From UBA1366 sp047602575 (GTDB taxonomy: Bacteria > Bacillota > Clostridia > Oscillospirales > Ruminococcaceae): a stretch of 64,000 nt of DNA. The notes under the pieces were generated by a model, which was given only the letters and a program-made list of their open reading frames with translations, did no database searches and had not been told where the DNA came from. The DNA is taken from assembly GCA_047602575.1 (NCBI GenBank), contig JASGGY010000007.1, positions 372,001-436,000 on the forward strand, read 5' to 3'. Position numbers and translations under genes: made by a program. Positions 1-8,175 of the stretch are shown here, in pieces. Numbering within the stretch: the first letter of the stretch is position 1; each line of letters starts with the position of its first letter.

Positions 1-2
1 TT

Positions 3-851
3 GAGCAGCGTGTGCATGAAGTGGTCGGCTCGTTGCAGGGAATGGTCAACGGGTTTGAGTTCGCGCGCGCGATTTTGTTATATTACAATGCGTATAACAC
101 CGGCGACGATGAGAAAAAAGCATGCGTGCTGAAATGGTTCCGCGGGGAATATCCGACGAAAACCGAGGCGAAAAAAGACCTCGGCATCGGGTTTATTGTG
201 ACGGACGACAACTGGTACGATTTTCTGAAAATCTTTGCGGAATTCCTGATTCACGCGGGCTACAAGGGGATGCTGGTGATTGTGGACGAGCTGGTGAATC
301 TGTATAAAATTCCGCAGTCGGTCACGCGGCAGAGCAATTATGAAAAAATCCTGACGATGTACAACGACGTGCTGCAGGGCAAAGCGCACGGGATCGGCTT
401 TCTGCTGGGGGGCACGCCGCAGTGCGTGGAGGATAAGTACAAGGGCATTTTCAGCTATGAAGCGCTGCGCTCACGGCTGGCGGAGGGGCGCTTCTCACGC
501 GGGGAAGCGGGGGTGCGCGATTTGCTTTCGCCGATTATCCGGCTGGAAATGCTCACGCACGACGAGGTCTATGTGCTGATTGAGAAGCTGGCGGCGATGC
601 ACGGGCTGCTGTTCGGGTACGCACCGCGGATTGACCACGCGGGGCTGGTGGCTTTTCTGGAAACCGAATACAACCGCGTGGGGGCGGCGCAGCACATCAC
701 CCCGCGCGAAATCATCCGCGATTTTATCGAGCTGCTGAATCTCCTGTACCAGAATCCGGACAGCACGACGGAAAGCATTTTAGGCACGGGCGGGCTGGTT
801 TTTTCAGGAACGCAGGAGCAGGACGCGCTGTTTACGGAGTTTGAATTATGA
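3..851 (+). CDS. BrxC/BrxD-type P-loop ATPase (DUF2791-like), 5' end missing
   Basis: The frame is open to the left edge, so the N-terminal part and the Walker A loop lie outside the window; about 282 codons remain. A hydrophobic strand ending in DE (GMLVIVDELVNL) looks like the Walker B segment, and the AHGIGFLLGGTPQ stretch that follows looks like the sensor region of a STAND/AAA-type ATPase. The overall pattern recalls the DUF2791 family that holds BREX BrxC/BrxD. The last codons overlap the helicase start in an ATGA, so the two proteins are co-translated. ATPases of this family next to a superfamily-2 helicase occur in type 2 BREX and in TerB-associated clusters in Firmicutes; which type this is cannot be seen here. 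The family call is from memory of these sequences, with moderate confidence. Confidence 0.7.
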   Translation, partial: EQRVHEVVGSLQGMVNGFEFARAILLYYNAYNTGDDEKKACVLKWFRGEYPTKTEAKKDLGIGFIVTDDNWYDFLKIFAEFLIHAGYKGMLVIVDELVNLYKIPQSVTRQSNYEKILTMYNDVLQGKAHGIGFLLGGTPQCVEDKYKGIFSYEALRSRLAEGRFSRGEAGVRDLLSPIIRLEMLTHDEVYVLIEKLAAMHGLLFGYAPRIDHAGLVAFLETEYNRVGAAQHITPREIIRDFIELLNLLYQNPDSTTESILGTGGLVFSGTQEQDALFTEFEL

Positions 852-3064
852 GGAACGAACAAGATACGCACGGGGGGAATGCGCCCTCGATGTTTGAACG
901 GCTGGCACCGTACATCCAGAATTATATTTACGCCGAGGGCTGGGAGGAGCTGCGCGATATTCAGGTTGCGGCTTGCGCGGCGGTGTTTGATTCGGTGGAA
1001 AACCTGCTGCTGTCCTCGGGAACGGCTTCCGGAAAAACGGAGGCGGCGTTTTTGCCGGTGCTGACGAAGCTTGACGAAAACCCGAGCCGTTCGGTGGGCG
1101 TGCTTTACATCAGCCCGCTCAAGGCGCTGATCAACGATCAGTTCAAGCGGCTGGATTTTCTGCTGCTGGAATCGGGGCTGCCGGTTTATAAATGGCACGG
1201 CGACGCGTCACAGACACAGAAAAACAAGCTGGTGAAAAACCCTTGCGGCATCCTCCAGATCACACCGGAGTCGCTCGAATCGCTGCTCATCCGCAAGCGC
1301 GGGGCTTGTCTGAAATTGTTTTCCGACCTGCGGTTTGTGATCATTGACGAGGTGCATTACTTCATGCGGGATGCGCGCGGGGTACAGGTGCTGTGCCTGC
1401 TCGAGCGCTTGCAGAAGCTGACGGGTGTCATTCCGCGCAGAATCGGGCTTTCGGCGACGCTCGGCGATGTGCAGACGGCAAAGGATTGGCTGAATGCCGG
1501 CACGGGGCGGGGTTGTCTTGCGCCGGTCGGCGAAGCGGCGAAGCAGAAAATGCGCGTTTTGGTTGAACGGTTTGTGAAGCTTTCGACCAACGAGCGCGGC
1601 GATTCGATGCAGAATTCGAACGCGGCGCATTATGAATTTCTTTATCAGATGACGCTGGACAAGAAAACCATCATTTTCACAAACTCGCGGGAGGAAACCG
1701 AATTTGTCCTCGCAAACTTGAGGCAGATTGCGTTGAAAAATAAAACAACGGACGTTTACCGCGTCCACCACGGGAACATTTCCTCCGTGCTGCGCGAACA
1801 GGCGGAGGACGAGATGAAGCTGTCGGAGGACAAAATTGTCACGGGCGCAACAGTGAGCTTAGAGCTTGGCATCGACATCGGCTCGCTGGATCAGGTGGTG
1901 CAAATCGGCACACCCGCATCGGTGTCAAGCTTTGCGCAACGGCTCGGGCGCTGCGGGCGGCGGGGACAGGTTCCGCAGATCATTTTCAGCTTTATCGACG
2001 ATGTGACCGCGACCGCGTCACAGGCGCTCGGGCCGATCAACTGGGGCTTTCTGCGCCTGATCGCGATTATCGAGCTTTATACCAAAGCGCGCTGGCTGGA
2101 GCCGCTCGCGCCGGAGAAATTCCCGTTTTCGCTGCTGTATCACCAGACAATGAGCCATTTGCTTTCGGTGGGGGAAAGTGCACCGGAGCAGCTTTTTTCG
2201 GCGGTGCTGGGGCTGAAAAGCTTTGCGGAAATCCCGCGTGAGGACTACGCGCTGCTGCTGCGCCATCTGATTGACATCAAGCACATCGAGAAGCTGGAGG
2301 ACGGCGGCTATGTCGTGGGCAGGGCGGGGGAGAAGATTGTCAATGATTTTCATTTCCTTGCGGTGTTTAAAGTACCGGAATACTATCTGGTGAAAGATGA
2401 AAACCGCGCCATCGGCACGGTTGACAAGATTTTTCCGGTGCAGACACGCTTTGCTCTTGCTGGGCGGACGTGGGAAACAGTGGAAATTAACGAAAAGGCA
2501 AAGGTAATTTTCGTGAAGCTTGTGCCGGGGATTTCGACGGTGGACTGGGATGTGGATTTTGAAGCGGAGCTGCACACGGTTGTGGTGCGGAAAATCCGCG
2601 ATGTACTCAAATGTGACGACAGCTATCCGTATCTGACCGAGTCGTGCAAGTCGCGTCTGGCGGAAATCCGCTATCTCGCGCGTGGGGCGGGGATTCTTGA
2701 CAACCGCGTGACAAGGCTTTCCGAGAACAAATACGCGGTGTTCCCGTGGATCGGCACGCGTCAGCTTTACACGCTGCACTATGCGCTGCGCAAGCGCGGG
2801 TTTAAGAGCAAAATCCCGTGGCGGCTGAGCGTGTTCCTCGAAATCAGCTTTGCGTCGAACGAAGCGAAGTCCGAGGCGATGCTGGAGGAAGTGCTTGACG
2901 AAATCGCCGCGTTCTCGCTGACAGAGCGCGACCTTGCGCTGCCCGAGGAAATCGCCATCGACCACAAGTTCAATGAATTCATCCCGCCGGAGCTGTTGAG
3001 GAAGCAGTTTGTCAATGATTTTCTTGACCTTGAGGGGCTGGGGGCTGCGATGGGCGGGTGGTGA
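848..3064 (+). CDS. DEAD/DEAH-box helicase (Lhr/BrxHI-like) partner of the ATPase
   Basis: A 738-residue superfamily-2 helicase. Residues about 30-230 carry RecA domain 1: Q-motif-like region (ELRDIQ), motif I (SSGTASGKTEA), motif Ia (ISPLKALIND), motif II as DEVH, and motif III (LSATLGD). Residues about 260-400 carry RecA domain 2: IIFTNSREETE, VHHGNIS, TGATVSLELGIDIG, and motif VI (QRLGRCGRRGQ). The remaining 330 residues have no motif I recognise. The gene starts inside the last codon of the upstream ATPase gene (ATGA overlap), which fixes the start and implies coupled translation. By analogy with BREX brxD-brxHI pairs, the likely role is nucleic-acid remodelling in phage defence; that role is inferred. 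No terminator follows closely and the next gene is a tRNA on the other strand. Confidence 0.85.
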   Translation: MRNEQDTHGGNAPSMFERLAPYIQNYIYAEGWEELRDIQVAACAAVFDSVENLLLSSGTASGKTEAAFLPVLTKLDENPSRSVGVLYISPLKALINDQFKRLDFLLLESGLPVYKWHGDASQTQKNKLVKNPCGILQITPESLESLLIRKRGACLKLFSDLRFVIIDEVHYFMRDARGVQVLCLLERLQKLTGVIPRRIGLSATLGDVQTAKDWLNAGTGRGCLAPVGEAAKQKMRVLVERFVKLSTNERGDSMQNSNAAHYEFLYQMTLDKKTIIFTNSREETEFVLANLRQIALKNKTTDVYRVHHGNISSVLREQAEDEMKLSEDKIVTGATVSLELGIDIGSLDQVVQIGTPASVSSFAQRLGRCGRRGQVPQIIFSFIDDVTATASQALGPINWGFLRLIAIIELYTKARWLEPLAPEKFPFSLLYHQTMSHLLSVGESAPEQLFSAVLGLKSFAEIPREDYALLLRHLIDIKHIEKLEDGGYVVGRAGEKIVNDFHFLAVFKVPEYYLVKDENRAIGTVDKIFPVQTRFALAGRTWETVEINEKAKVIFVKLVPGISTVDWDVDFEAELHTVVVRKIRDVLKCDDSYPYLTESCKSRLAEIRYLARGAGILDNRVTRLSENKYAVFPWIGTRQLYTLHYALRKRGFKSKIPWRLSVFLEISFASNEAKSEAMLEEVLDEIAAFSLTERDLALPEEIAIDHKFNEFIPPELLRKQFVNDFLDLEGLGAAMGGW

Positions 3065-3168
3065 CGGGTTCATAACAATTTCGTGTTGCATTTTGTGTTG
3101 CAAATGTTTGTAAGACGGGTTTATTTGCGTAGAGTTAGATATTTTTAAAACACGATGAAATAGAAAAA

Positions 3169-3204
3169 AGCTCATAGACACGCAATTATGCGTATCTGTG
3201 GGCT
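3169..3204 (-). terminator. Rho-independent terminator of tRNA-Ser
   Basis: A long imperfect hairpin (arms about 16 nt around a TAAT loop) followed on the minus strand by a run of six T. It lies directly downstream of the tRNA-Ser 3' end. Confidence 0.75.
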
Positions 3205-3211
3205 TTAATTC

Positions 3212-3301
3212 TGGCGGAGAGTCAGGGATTCGAACCCTGGGTGAGTGTTACCCCACACAGCATTTCGAGTGCTGCACCTTCGACCACTCGGACAACTCTC
3301 C
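3212..3301 (-). tRNA. tRNA-Ser (anticodon CGA)
   Basis: A 90-nt class II tRNA with encoded CCA. The acceptor arms GGAGAGT and ACTCTCC pair. The anticodon stem CAGCA/TGCTG encloses the loop CTCGAAA, giving anticodon CGA, which reads UCG. A long variable arm (GTGGGGTAACACTCAC region) and the T-arm GGGTTCGAATCCC are present. It is transcribed alone, with its own promoter and terminator. Confidence 0.97.
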
Positions 3302-3343
3302 AGGTTTTTCGCCGGCACGGTGTTCCCTTAAACCGACTAAATT

Positions 3344-3372
3344 ATTATATCACAAAGTTTTTGAAAAAGCAA
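3344..3372 (-). promoter_or_regulatory. Sigma-A promoter of tRNA-Ser
   Basis: On the minus strand TTGCTT, a 17-nt spacer and TATAAT lie about 43 nt upstream of the mature tRNA-Ser 5' end. Confidence 0.6.
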
Positions 3373-3461
3373 GTTTAAAATTAGAGATTATGCAGTTTCA
3401 CCTTTTATTGCGAATGGATTTGGTGCAAATCTACAATTTTTCAGCGAATATTGAGGAAAGC

Positions 3462-3490
3462 TTGTAATCTTTCGTCATTTGTGGTATGAT
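3462..3490 (+). promoter_or_regulatory. Sigma-A promoter of the receiver/CheX-like pair
   Basis: TTGTAA, 17-nt spacer, TATGAT. It lies about 105 nt upstream of the receiver start codon, with no other gene between. Confidence 0.6.
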
Positions 3491-3595
3491 TAATGATGTA
3501 GAATTCTGATCATTGGATTCGGATTCATTTATAAAAAAAGAAAAGTCCGCGGAAGCGTTACGCTGCCCAGCGGCATATAAATGGAGGTATTTACC

Positions 3596-3976
3596 ATGAC
3601 AGTGAGTGAAATGTCCGTTCTGATCTGCGACGACTCCGTATTCGCGCGCACAAAGCTCAAAAACTATATCCTGACGCTGGGTGTCAAAACCGTCTACGAG
3701 GCAATCGACGGACAGGAAGCGGTGGATAAATACATCCAGTTCCGCCCGACGGTGGCGTTCGTGGACATTGTTATGCCCATCAAGTCCGGCATCGACGTGG
3801 CGACGGAAATCGTCGAGTTCGACAAAAACGCCAAAGTCGTGATGGCGTCCTCGGTCGGCACGCAGAATTACCTCAAAGAAGCAATCAACGCCGGCGCGTA
3901 TGAGTTTCTCCAGAAGCCGCTCTCCAACGAGCAGGTCGGCAAAATTTTAGAGATTATCGCGAAGGGAGTCAAATAA
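3596..3976 (+). CDS. Stand-alone CheY-like response regulator (receiver only)
   Basis: A 126-residue receiver domain with no output domain. The acidic pair D12/D13, the phospho-acceptor D57 (AFVDIVMP) and the conserved Lys in the QKP turn are all visible, so it should be phosphorylated. The start at 3596 is chosen over the ATG at 3581 because a GGAGG ribosome site sits at 3583-3587, 8 nt before it; it would lie inside the longer reading frame. The stop codon abuts the start of the next gene, a MshEN/CheX-like protein. This suggests a two-gene signalling unit in which the partner binds or dephosphorylates this receiver. No kinase gene lies nearby. Confidence 0.9.
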   Translation: MTVSEMSVLICDDSVFARTKLKNYILTLGVKTVYEAIDGQEAVDKYIQFRPTVAFVDIVMPIKSGIDVATEIVEFDKNAKVVMASSVGTQNYLKEAINAGAYEFLQKPLSNEQVGKILEIIAKGVK

Positions 3977-4861
3977 ATGTTTGCACAATTCTTCGGCAGT
4001 TATCTGATCAACCGCGGCATCGTCACCATGGCACAGCTTTCCGAAGCCTTTGAGCGCAAAAAAACCACGCGCCTGCGCCTTGGCACCATCGCGATGAACG
4101 AGGGCGTGCTGACCGCCGCGCAGGTGGAGGAAATCCACCAGACACAGATGACAACCGACCGGCGTTTCGGTGATATCGCCATTGAAAAGGGTTATCTGAC
4201 CAAGACAAAGCTCGAGGAGCTGCTTTCCGGCCAGCCGAGCGATTACCTTGTGCTCGGACAGGCGCTCGCCGACGGCGGCGTTCTAACCAACGCGGCACTC
4301 GAGGACGCGATTGCTTCCTATAAAAAAACCAACTCCCTGACCGACGAGGACATGGCTTCCGACAAAAACGACCGGCTTTCAAAAATGATCAGCGAGTTCT
4401 ATCACTTTGAAAACAGCGGCAACGCGCAGTTTTATACCGAATATGTCACGCTGCTGTTCCGCAATCTCATTCGTTTCACCGGCGATGACTTCACGCCGCT
4501 GGAAACCGACATGATCAGCCGCATCTCCTGCGAAAACAGTGCGTCGCAAAAAATCGTCGGGAAAGCCGCATATCTGACCGTCATTGACACCGCCGATGCG
4601 GCGTTCGGCGCGTTTGCGGAGCGTTTTGCGGGCGAGGAAATAGCTGACAATGAATACCGCGACTCGTCGGTGAGCGAGTTTCTCAATCTGCACAACGGAC
4701 TGTTCATCGTCAACCGCTCGAATGACTACGGCGACGAGTACCAGCTCACCCCGCCGGTCATCGGCAAGTGGAATACGCTCAGCTTTTCGTCGATCGCGTT
4801 TTCGATCGCGGTTGCTTACTCGTTCGGTATGGTGCGTTTTCTGATCACCGAAGCGGAATAA
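3977..4861 (+). CDS. MshEN-like repeats fused to a CheX/CheC-like domain
   Basis: A 294-residue protein. Residues about 8-115 contain three copies of a pattern LGxIAxxEGxLTxAQLEE (LGTIAMNEGVLT, FGDIAIEKGYLT, LGQALADGGVLT). This matches the MshEN/GspE N-terminal fold, known in other proteins to bind cyclic di-GMP. Residues about 130-294 resemble the CheX/CheC phosphatase superfamily, but I do not see an unambiguous catalytic E..N pair, so activity is open. Translation begins at the base after the receiver stop codon (TAAATG), indicating coupling. The likely role is sensing a nucleotide or adapting the phosphorylation of the neighbouring receiver. No flagellar or chemotaxis genes are in the window. 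Confidence 0.65.
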   Translation: MFAQFFGSYLINRGIVTMAQLSEAFERKKTTRLRLGTIAMNEGVLTAAQVEEIHQTQMTTDRRFGDIAIEKGYLTKTKLEELLSGQPSDYLVLGQALADGGVLTNAALEDAIASYKKTNSLTDEDMASDKNDRLSKMISEFYHFENSGNAQFYTEYVTLLFRNLIRFTGDDFTPLETDMISRISCENSASQKIVGKAAYLTVIDTADAAFGAFAERFAGEEIADNEYRDSSVSEFLNLHNGLFIVNRSNDYGDEYQLTPPVIGKWNTLSFSSIAFSIAVAYSFGMVRFLITEAE

Positions 4862-4888
4862 GCGCAGTTCTTTACATCAACTACCTAT

Positions 4889-4928
4889 CCGCGTCGCGGC
4901 TGCACAGGGCAGAAGCGGCGCGGTTTTT
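4889..4928 (+). terminator. Rho-independent terminator after the receiver/CheX-like unit
   Basis: A GC-rich 9-bp stem (CCGCGTCGC with GCGGCGCGG, one G-T pair) followed by TTTTT. It separates the receiver unit from the ABC-transporter operon. Confidence 0.65.
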
Positions 4929-4947
4929 GTTGTAAAAAATTTTCGCA

Positions 4948-4981
4948 TTTAAGGATTCTTTAAGAATCGGCATGGTAGAAT
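4948..4981 (+). promoter_or_regulatory. Direct-repeat operator (TTTAAG-N5-TTTAAG) and -10 of the ABC/two-component operon
   Basis: TTTAAG occurs at 4948-4953 and again at 4959-4964, an 11-bp period typical of OmpR/PhoB-family regulator half-sites. A -10-like TAGAAT lies at 4976-4981, and no -35 hexamer is evident at the right distance, as in activator-dependent promoters. The second half-site is also part of the palindrome GATTCTTTAAGAATC. The OmpR-type regulator encoded at 9225 in the same operon is the obvious candidate to bind here; that is inference. Confidence 0.5.
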
Positions 4982-5007
4982 GGGATTCAGAAAGGGGAGT
5001 GCGATGG

Positions 5008-7356
5008 ATGTACTGGAATATTCTGAAGAAGGATCTCAAGCGAAAGCGCACCATGAATGTCATTCTGCTGGTTTTTATTGTGCTGGCTGCGGCGTTTGTG
5101 TCGAGCAGTGTGAACAACCTGCTGTCGATTTCCACCGCGATGGACGATTATGGGAGGAAAGCTGATCTGCCGGACTATCTGATTTTTACAAAGCAGGAGC
5201 AGACGGCGGATGTCGAAGCTTTTCTGACGCAGAGCGGTGACGCGGAAACCTATGAAAAAGCGGATATGGTGTTCGTCAGCGTGGCGGACATCATCGTAAA
5301 CGGGGAGGCGCTTGACACGCCGCGCACGATTGTTGCGGGCACGGCGGGGGAAGCCGGCATCAACATTTTTAACAGCGACAATCAACCCATAACCGCTGTG
5401 AAAAACGGCGAGGTGTGGATTTCCCATGTTCTGGCGCAGGAGGCGGGTGTCGGTGCAGGCGATATTCTGTCGGTTGCGTGCGGGGAAAGCACGCTGGAGC
5501 TGCGCTGTGCGGGCGAGATGAAGGACTTTGTGTTTGGTTCCTCGATGATGGGAACGTCGCGGATTCTGGTCAGCGATGCGGACTACGCGGCGCTCGCGGC
5601 AGCCGGCACAAGCGGGCTTACTTATTATGGGATCACAGCGGACGACACCGCCAAGCTGACCACGGATTTTGCGCAAACAGGCATCAACGCGGTGTTTTCC
5701 GAGGATCGGGCAACGATGAAATTTATGTATGTGATGGATATGGTCATTGCGGGGGTGATGCTGATTGTCAGTGTGTGCCTGATTCTGATTTCGGCGGTGA
5801 TACTGCGCTTTACGATTGTGTTTACACTGACGGAGGAGTTCCGTGAAATTGGTGTGATGAAAGCCATCGGCATTTCGGCGCTGCGCATCCGCGGGCTTTA
5901 TATTGTGAAATACTTCGCGATGGCTTGCGTGGGCGCGCTGGCAGGATTTGCGGCGGGGATACCGTTCGGCAGGCTGCTGCTTGCGCGCGTGTCGGCGAAC
6001 ATTGTGATGGAAAACCGGTTGGGCGTTCTGGTGAATCTGCTGTGCTGCGCGGGGGTGGTGCTGGCGGTGAGCCTGTTTGCGTACCTCGCGACGGGGCGGC
6101 TGAAGAAATTCTCACCCATTGACGCAATCCGCAACGGTGCGACCGGCGAGCGCTTTCGGCGCAAGGGCTTATTATCGCTGGGGAAAAGCAGACTTCCGGC
6201 GGTGGGCTTTCTGGCGGTCAACGACATCACCAGCGGTGTGCGGCGTTATACCGCGCTGATTTTGACCTTTGTGCTGGGCATGCTGCTGATCAATGTACCG
6301 GTCAACACGGTGACGACGCTTTCCGGCGATAATATTGTGAGTCTGTTTGCTGTGGCAAAGAGCGATGCGTATCTCATGGAGGAACTGACCTTTAACAGCA
6401 AGTCAACGCGTGCGGATGTTGAGCATCAGATTGATGTGGTCAAGCAGAAGCTGGACGCGGCGGGGATTCCGGCGCAGGTTTATAAGGAAACGATTTTTCG
6501 CTTCAGCATCGGCTTCAATGGGCATTCATCAACCTCGATCGCGTTTCAGGGAACGGGCGTGACGGCGGACCGCTATACGTATCTGGAGGGAAGTCCGCCC
6601 GAGCACGCGGACGAGATTGCCGTCACCCAGCTTGTCGCCGATAAAATCGGCGCAGCAATCGGGGATACGATTTTGGTAAAAATCGGCGATGGAGAGAAAA
6701 ACTTTCTTGTGACGGCGCTGTACCAGTCGATGAACAATCTAGGCGAGGGAATCCGCTTTCATCCCGACGCAGAACTGGAGTATGCCGATGCGGTCGGGCA
6801 GTTCGCCACGCAGATCCTTTATACCGACGACCCGTCAGACAAGGTGAAAGGCGAGAGGATGGAGCAGATTAAAGCACTGTTTCCGGACAAGGATGTTTAC
6901 ACGGGCGGCGAATGGGTGGATGCGATGATCGGCGGGATTTCAGGAACCATCGGCGGACTGAACAGGCTGATTGTGCCGCTTGTGCTGGCGATCAACGCAC
7001 TAGTGGCGGTGCTGATGGTGAAGTCGATGATCACGCGCGAAAAGGGCGAAATCGGGATGCTCAAGGCGGTGGGCTTTTCAAACGGCGCGCTGATGCGCTG
7101 GCAGTGCGGGCGCATTGGGATTGTGCTGGCGGCAGCGATTCTTATCGGCATTCTGCTCAGCACGCCGGTGTCGCAGTTGACGGCGGGGGCGGTGTTCCGG
7201 ATGATGGGTGCGGGATCGATTGATTTTCAGATCAAGCCGCTGCAGGTGTATCTGCTCTATCCCGCACTGGTGTTCGCGGCGACGATGCTGGCGAGTGCGG
7301 TAACCTCATTACAGATCCGGCGCATTTCCGCGTCGGAAACAAGCAACATTGAATGA
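5008..7356 (+). CDS. FtsX-family ABC transporter permease
   Basis: A 782-residue permease. An N-terminal membrane segment (about residues 15-37) is followed by an extracellular domain. A first FtsX domain with three helices covers about 240-375, including the typical EFREIGVMKAIG coupling motif. A second extracellular region follows, then a second FtsX domain at about 655-770 with EKGEIGMLKAVG. The start at 5008 is preferred over 4972 because AGGGGAG at 4993-4999 is 8 nt upstream. The ATPase follows after 16 nt, and the S66 peptidase, response regulator and kinase complete the operon. The layout resembles transporters that expel or sense peptide antibiotics (Bce type), but the duplicated FtsX domain and size do not allow a substrate call. 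Confidence 0.88.
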   Translation: MYWNILKKDLKRKRTMNVILLVFIVLAAAFVSSSVNNLLSISTAMDDYGRKADLPDYLIFTKQEQTADVEAFLTQSGDAETYEKADMVFVSVADIIVNGEALDTPRTIVAGTAGEAGINIFNSDNQPITAVKNGEVWISHVLAQEAGVGAGDILSVACGESTLELRCAGEMKDFVFGSSMMGTSRILVSDADYAALAAAGTSGLTYYGITADDTAKLTTDFAQTGINAVFSEDRATMKFMYVMDMVIAGVMLIVSVCLILISAVILRFTIVFTLTEEFREIGVMKAIGISALRIRGLYIVKYFAMACVGALAGFAAGIPFGRLLLARVSANIVMENRLGVLVNLLCCAGVVLAVSLFAYLATGRLKKFSPIDAIRNGATGERFRRKGLLSLGKSRLPAVGFLAVNDITSGVRRYTALILTFVLGMLLINVPVNTVTTLSGDNIVSLFAVAKSDAYLMEELTFNSKSTRADVEHQIDVVKQKLDAAGIPAQVYKETIFRFSIGFNGHSSTSIAFQGTGVTADRYTYLEGSPPEHADEIAVTQLVADKIGAAIGDTILVKIGDGEKNFLVTALYQSMNNLGEGIRFHPDAELEYADAVGQFATQILYTDDPSDKVKGERMEQIKALFPDKDVYTGGEWVDAMIGGISGTIGGLNRLIVPLVLAINALVAVLMVKSMITREKGEIGMLKAVGFSNGALMRWQCGRIGIVLAAAILIGILLSTPVSQLTAGAVFRMMGAGSIDFQIKPLQVYLLYPALVFAATMLASAVTSLQIRRISASETSNIE

Positions 7357-7372
7357 TACGGAGGAATTTCTG

Positions 7373-8140
7373 ATGAATAATATTTTAGAGGTGCGCGATT
7401 TGTGCAAAACCTATGTGGTCAACAAACGGCAGAACAATGTCCTGCGCAACGTGAGATTTTCGGTGGCGCAGGGGGAAATGGTCGCGGTGATGGGGCCGTC
7501 CGGCTCGGGGAAATCCACGCTGCTCTACACGGTGTCGGGCATGGATTCGGCGACGGCGGGCGAGGTGAAATTTTCAGACAAACCGCTGGCATCGCTTTCC
7601 GCGAAGGAGCTTGCGGATGTGCGGCTTGATGAGATGGGGTTTATCTTCCAGCAAATGTATATGCTCAAGAACTTAACGCTGCTTGACAACATTCTGCTGC
7701 CCGCACGTCAGTCAAAGCGCAACACCGCCACGAAAAAGGAGAAGCTTGCCGCGGGGGAAGTGCTGATGCACAAGCTGGGTATCAGCGATGTCGCCGCAAA
7801 CGACATCAACGAGGTGTCTGGCGGACAGCTGCAGCGCGCGTGCATCTGCCGCAGCATGATCAACAGTCCTAAGATGATTTTCGCCGATGAACCGACGGGC
7901 GCGCTCAACCGACAGGCTTCCGACGAGGTGATGCGGGAGCTCAACCGCATCAACGACGAGGGAACGACCGTGATGCTGGTCACACACGACGTAAAAGTTG
8001 CGGCAAAATGCTCGCGTGTGATGTTTATAGTTGACGGGAACATCAAAGGGGAGTATAATTTAGAGAGATACAGCGAAGCCGCCGACCTGCGCGGGCGGGA
8101 GCGGGTGCTGAGCAATTGGCTGATGGAGATGGGGTGGTAA
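7373..8140 (+). CDS. ABC transporter ATP-binding protein (MacB/BceA type)
   Basis: A 255-residue nucleotide-binding subunit. It has Walker A GPSGSGKST (about residue 38), a Q-loop (IFQQMYML), the signature VSGGQLQRA (about 145), Walker B MIFADEPTGAL, and the H-loop in VTHDVKVA. It partners the FtsX permease encoded just upstream. The start at 7373 is set by GGAGG at 7360-7364, 8 nt away; a longer frame from 7349 would overlap the permease gene and lacks this site. An extension of about 30 residues after the ATPase core has no feature I recognise. Confidence 0.93.
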   Translation: MNNILEVRDLCKTYVVNKRQNNVLRNVRFSVAQGEMVAVMGPSGSGKSTLLYTVSGMDSATAGEVKFSDKPLASLSAKELADVRLDEMGFIFQQMYMLKNLTLLDNILLPARQSKRNTATKKEKLAAGEVLMHKLGISDVAANDINEVSGGQLQRACICRSMINSPKMIFADEPTGALNRQASDEVMRELNRINDEGTTVMLVTHDVKVAAKCSRVMFIVDGNIKGEYNLERYSEAADLRGRERVLSNWLMEMGW

Positions 8141-8175
8141 CACACCCGCCGGAAGCCGGAAACGGAGCGTGCGGG

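Noticed and set aside
2018..3181. A 387-codon frame on the minus strand
   Set aside because: Antisense to the helicase gene; the translation is Arg/His-rich and without domains, as expected for a GC-rich shadow frame.
3198..3467. An 89-codon frame on the plus strand
   Set aside because: It runs antisense through the tRNA-Ser gene and has no ribosome site; the tRNA explains the sequence.
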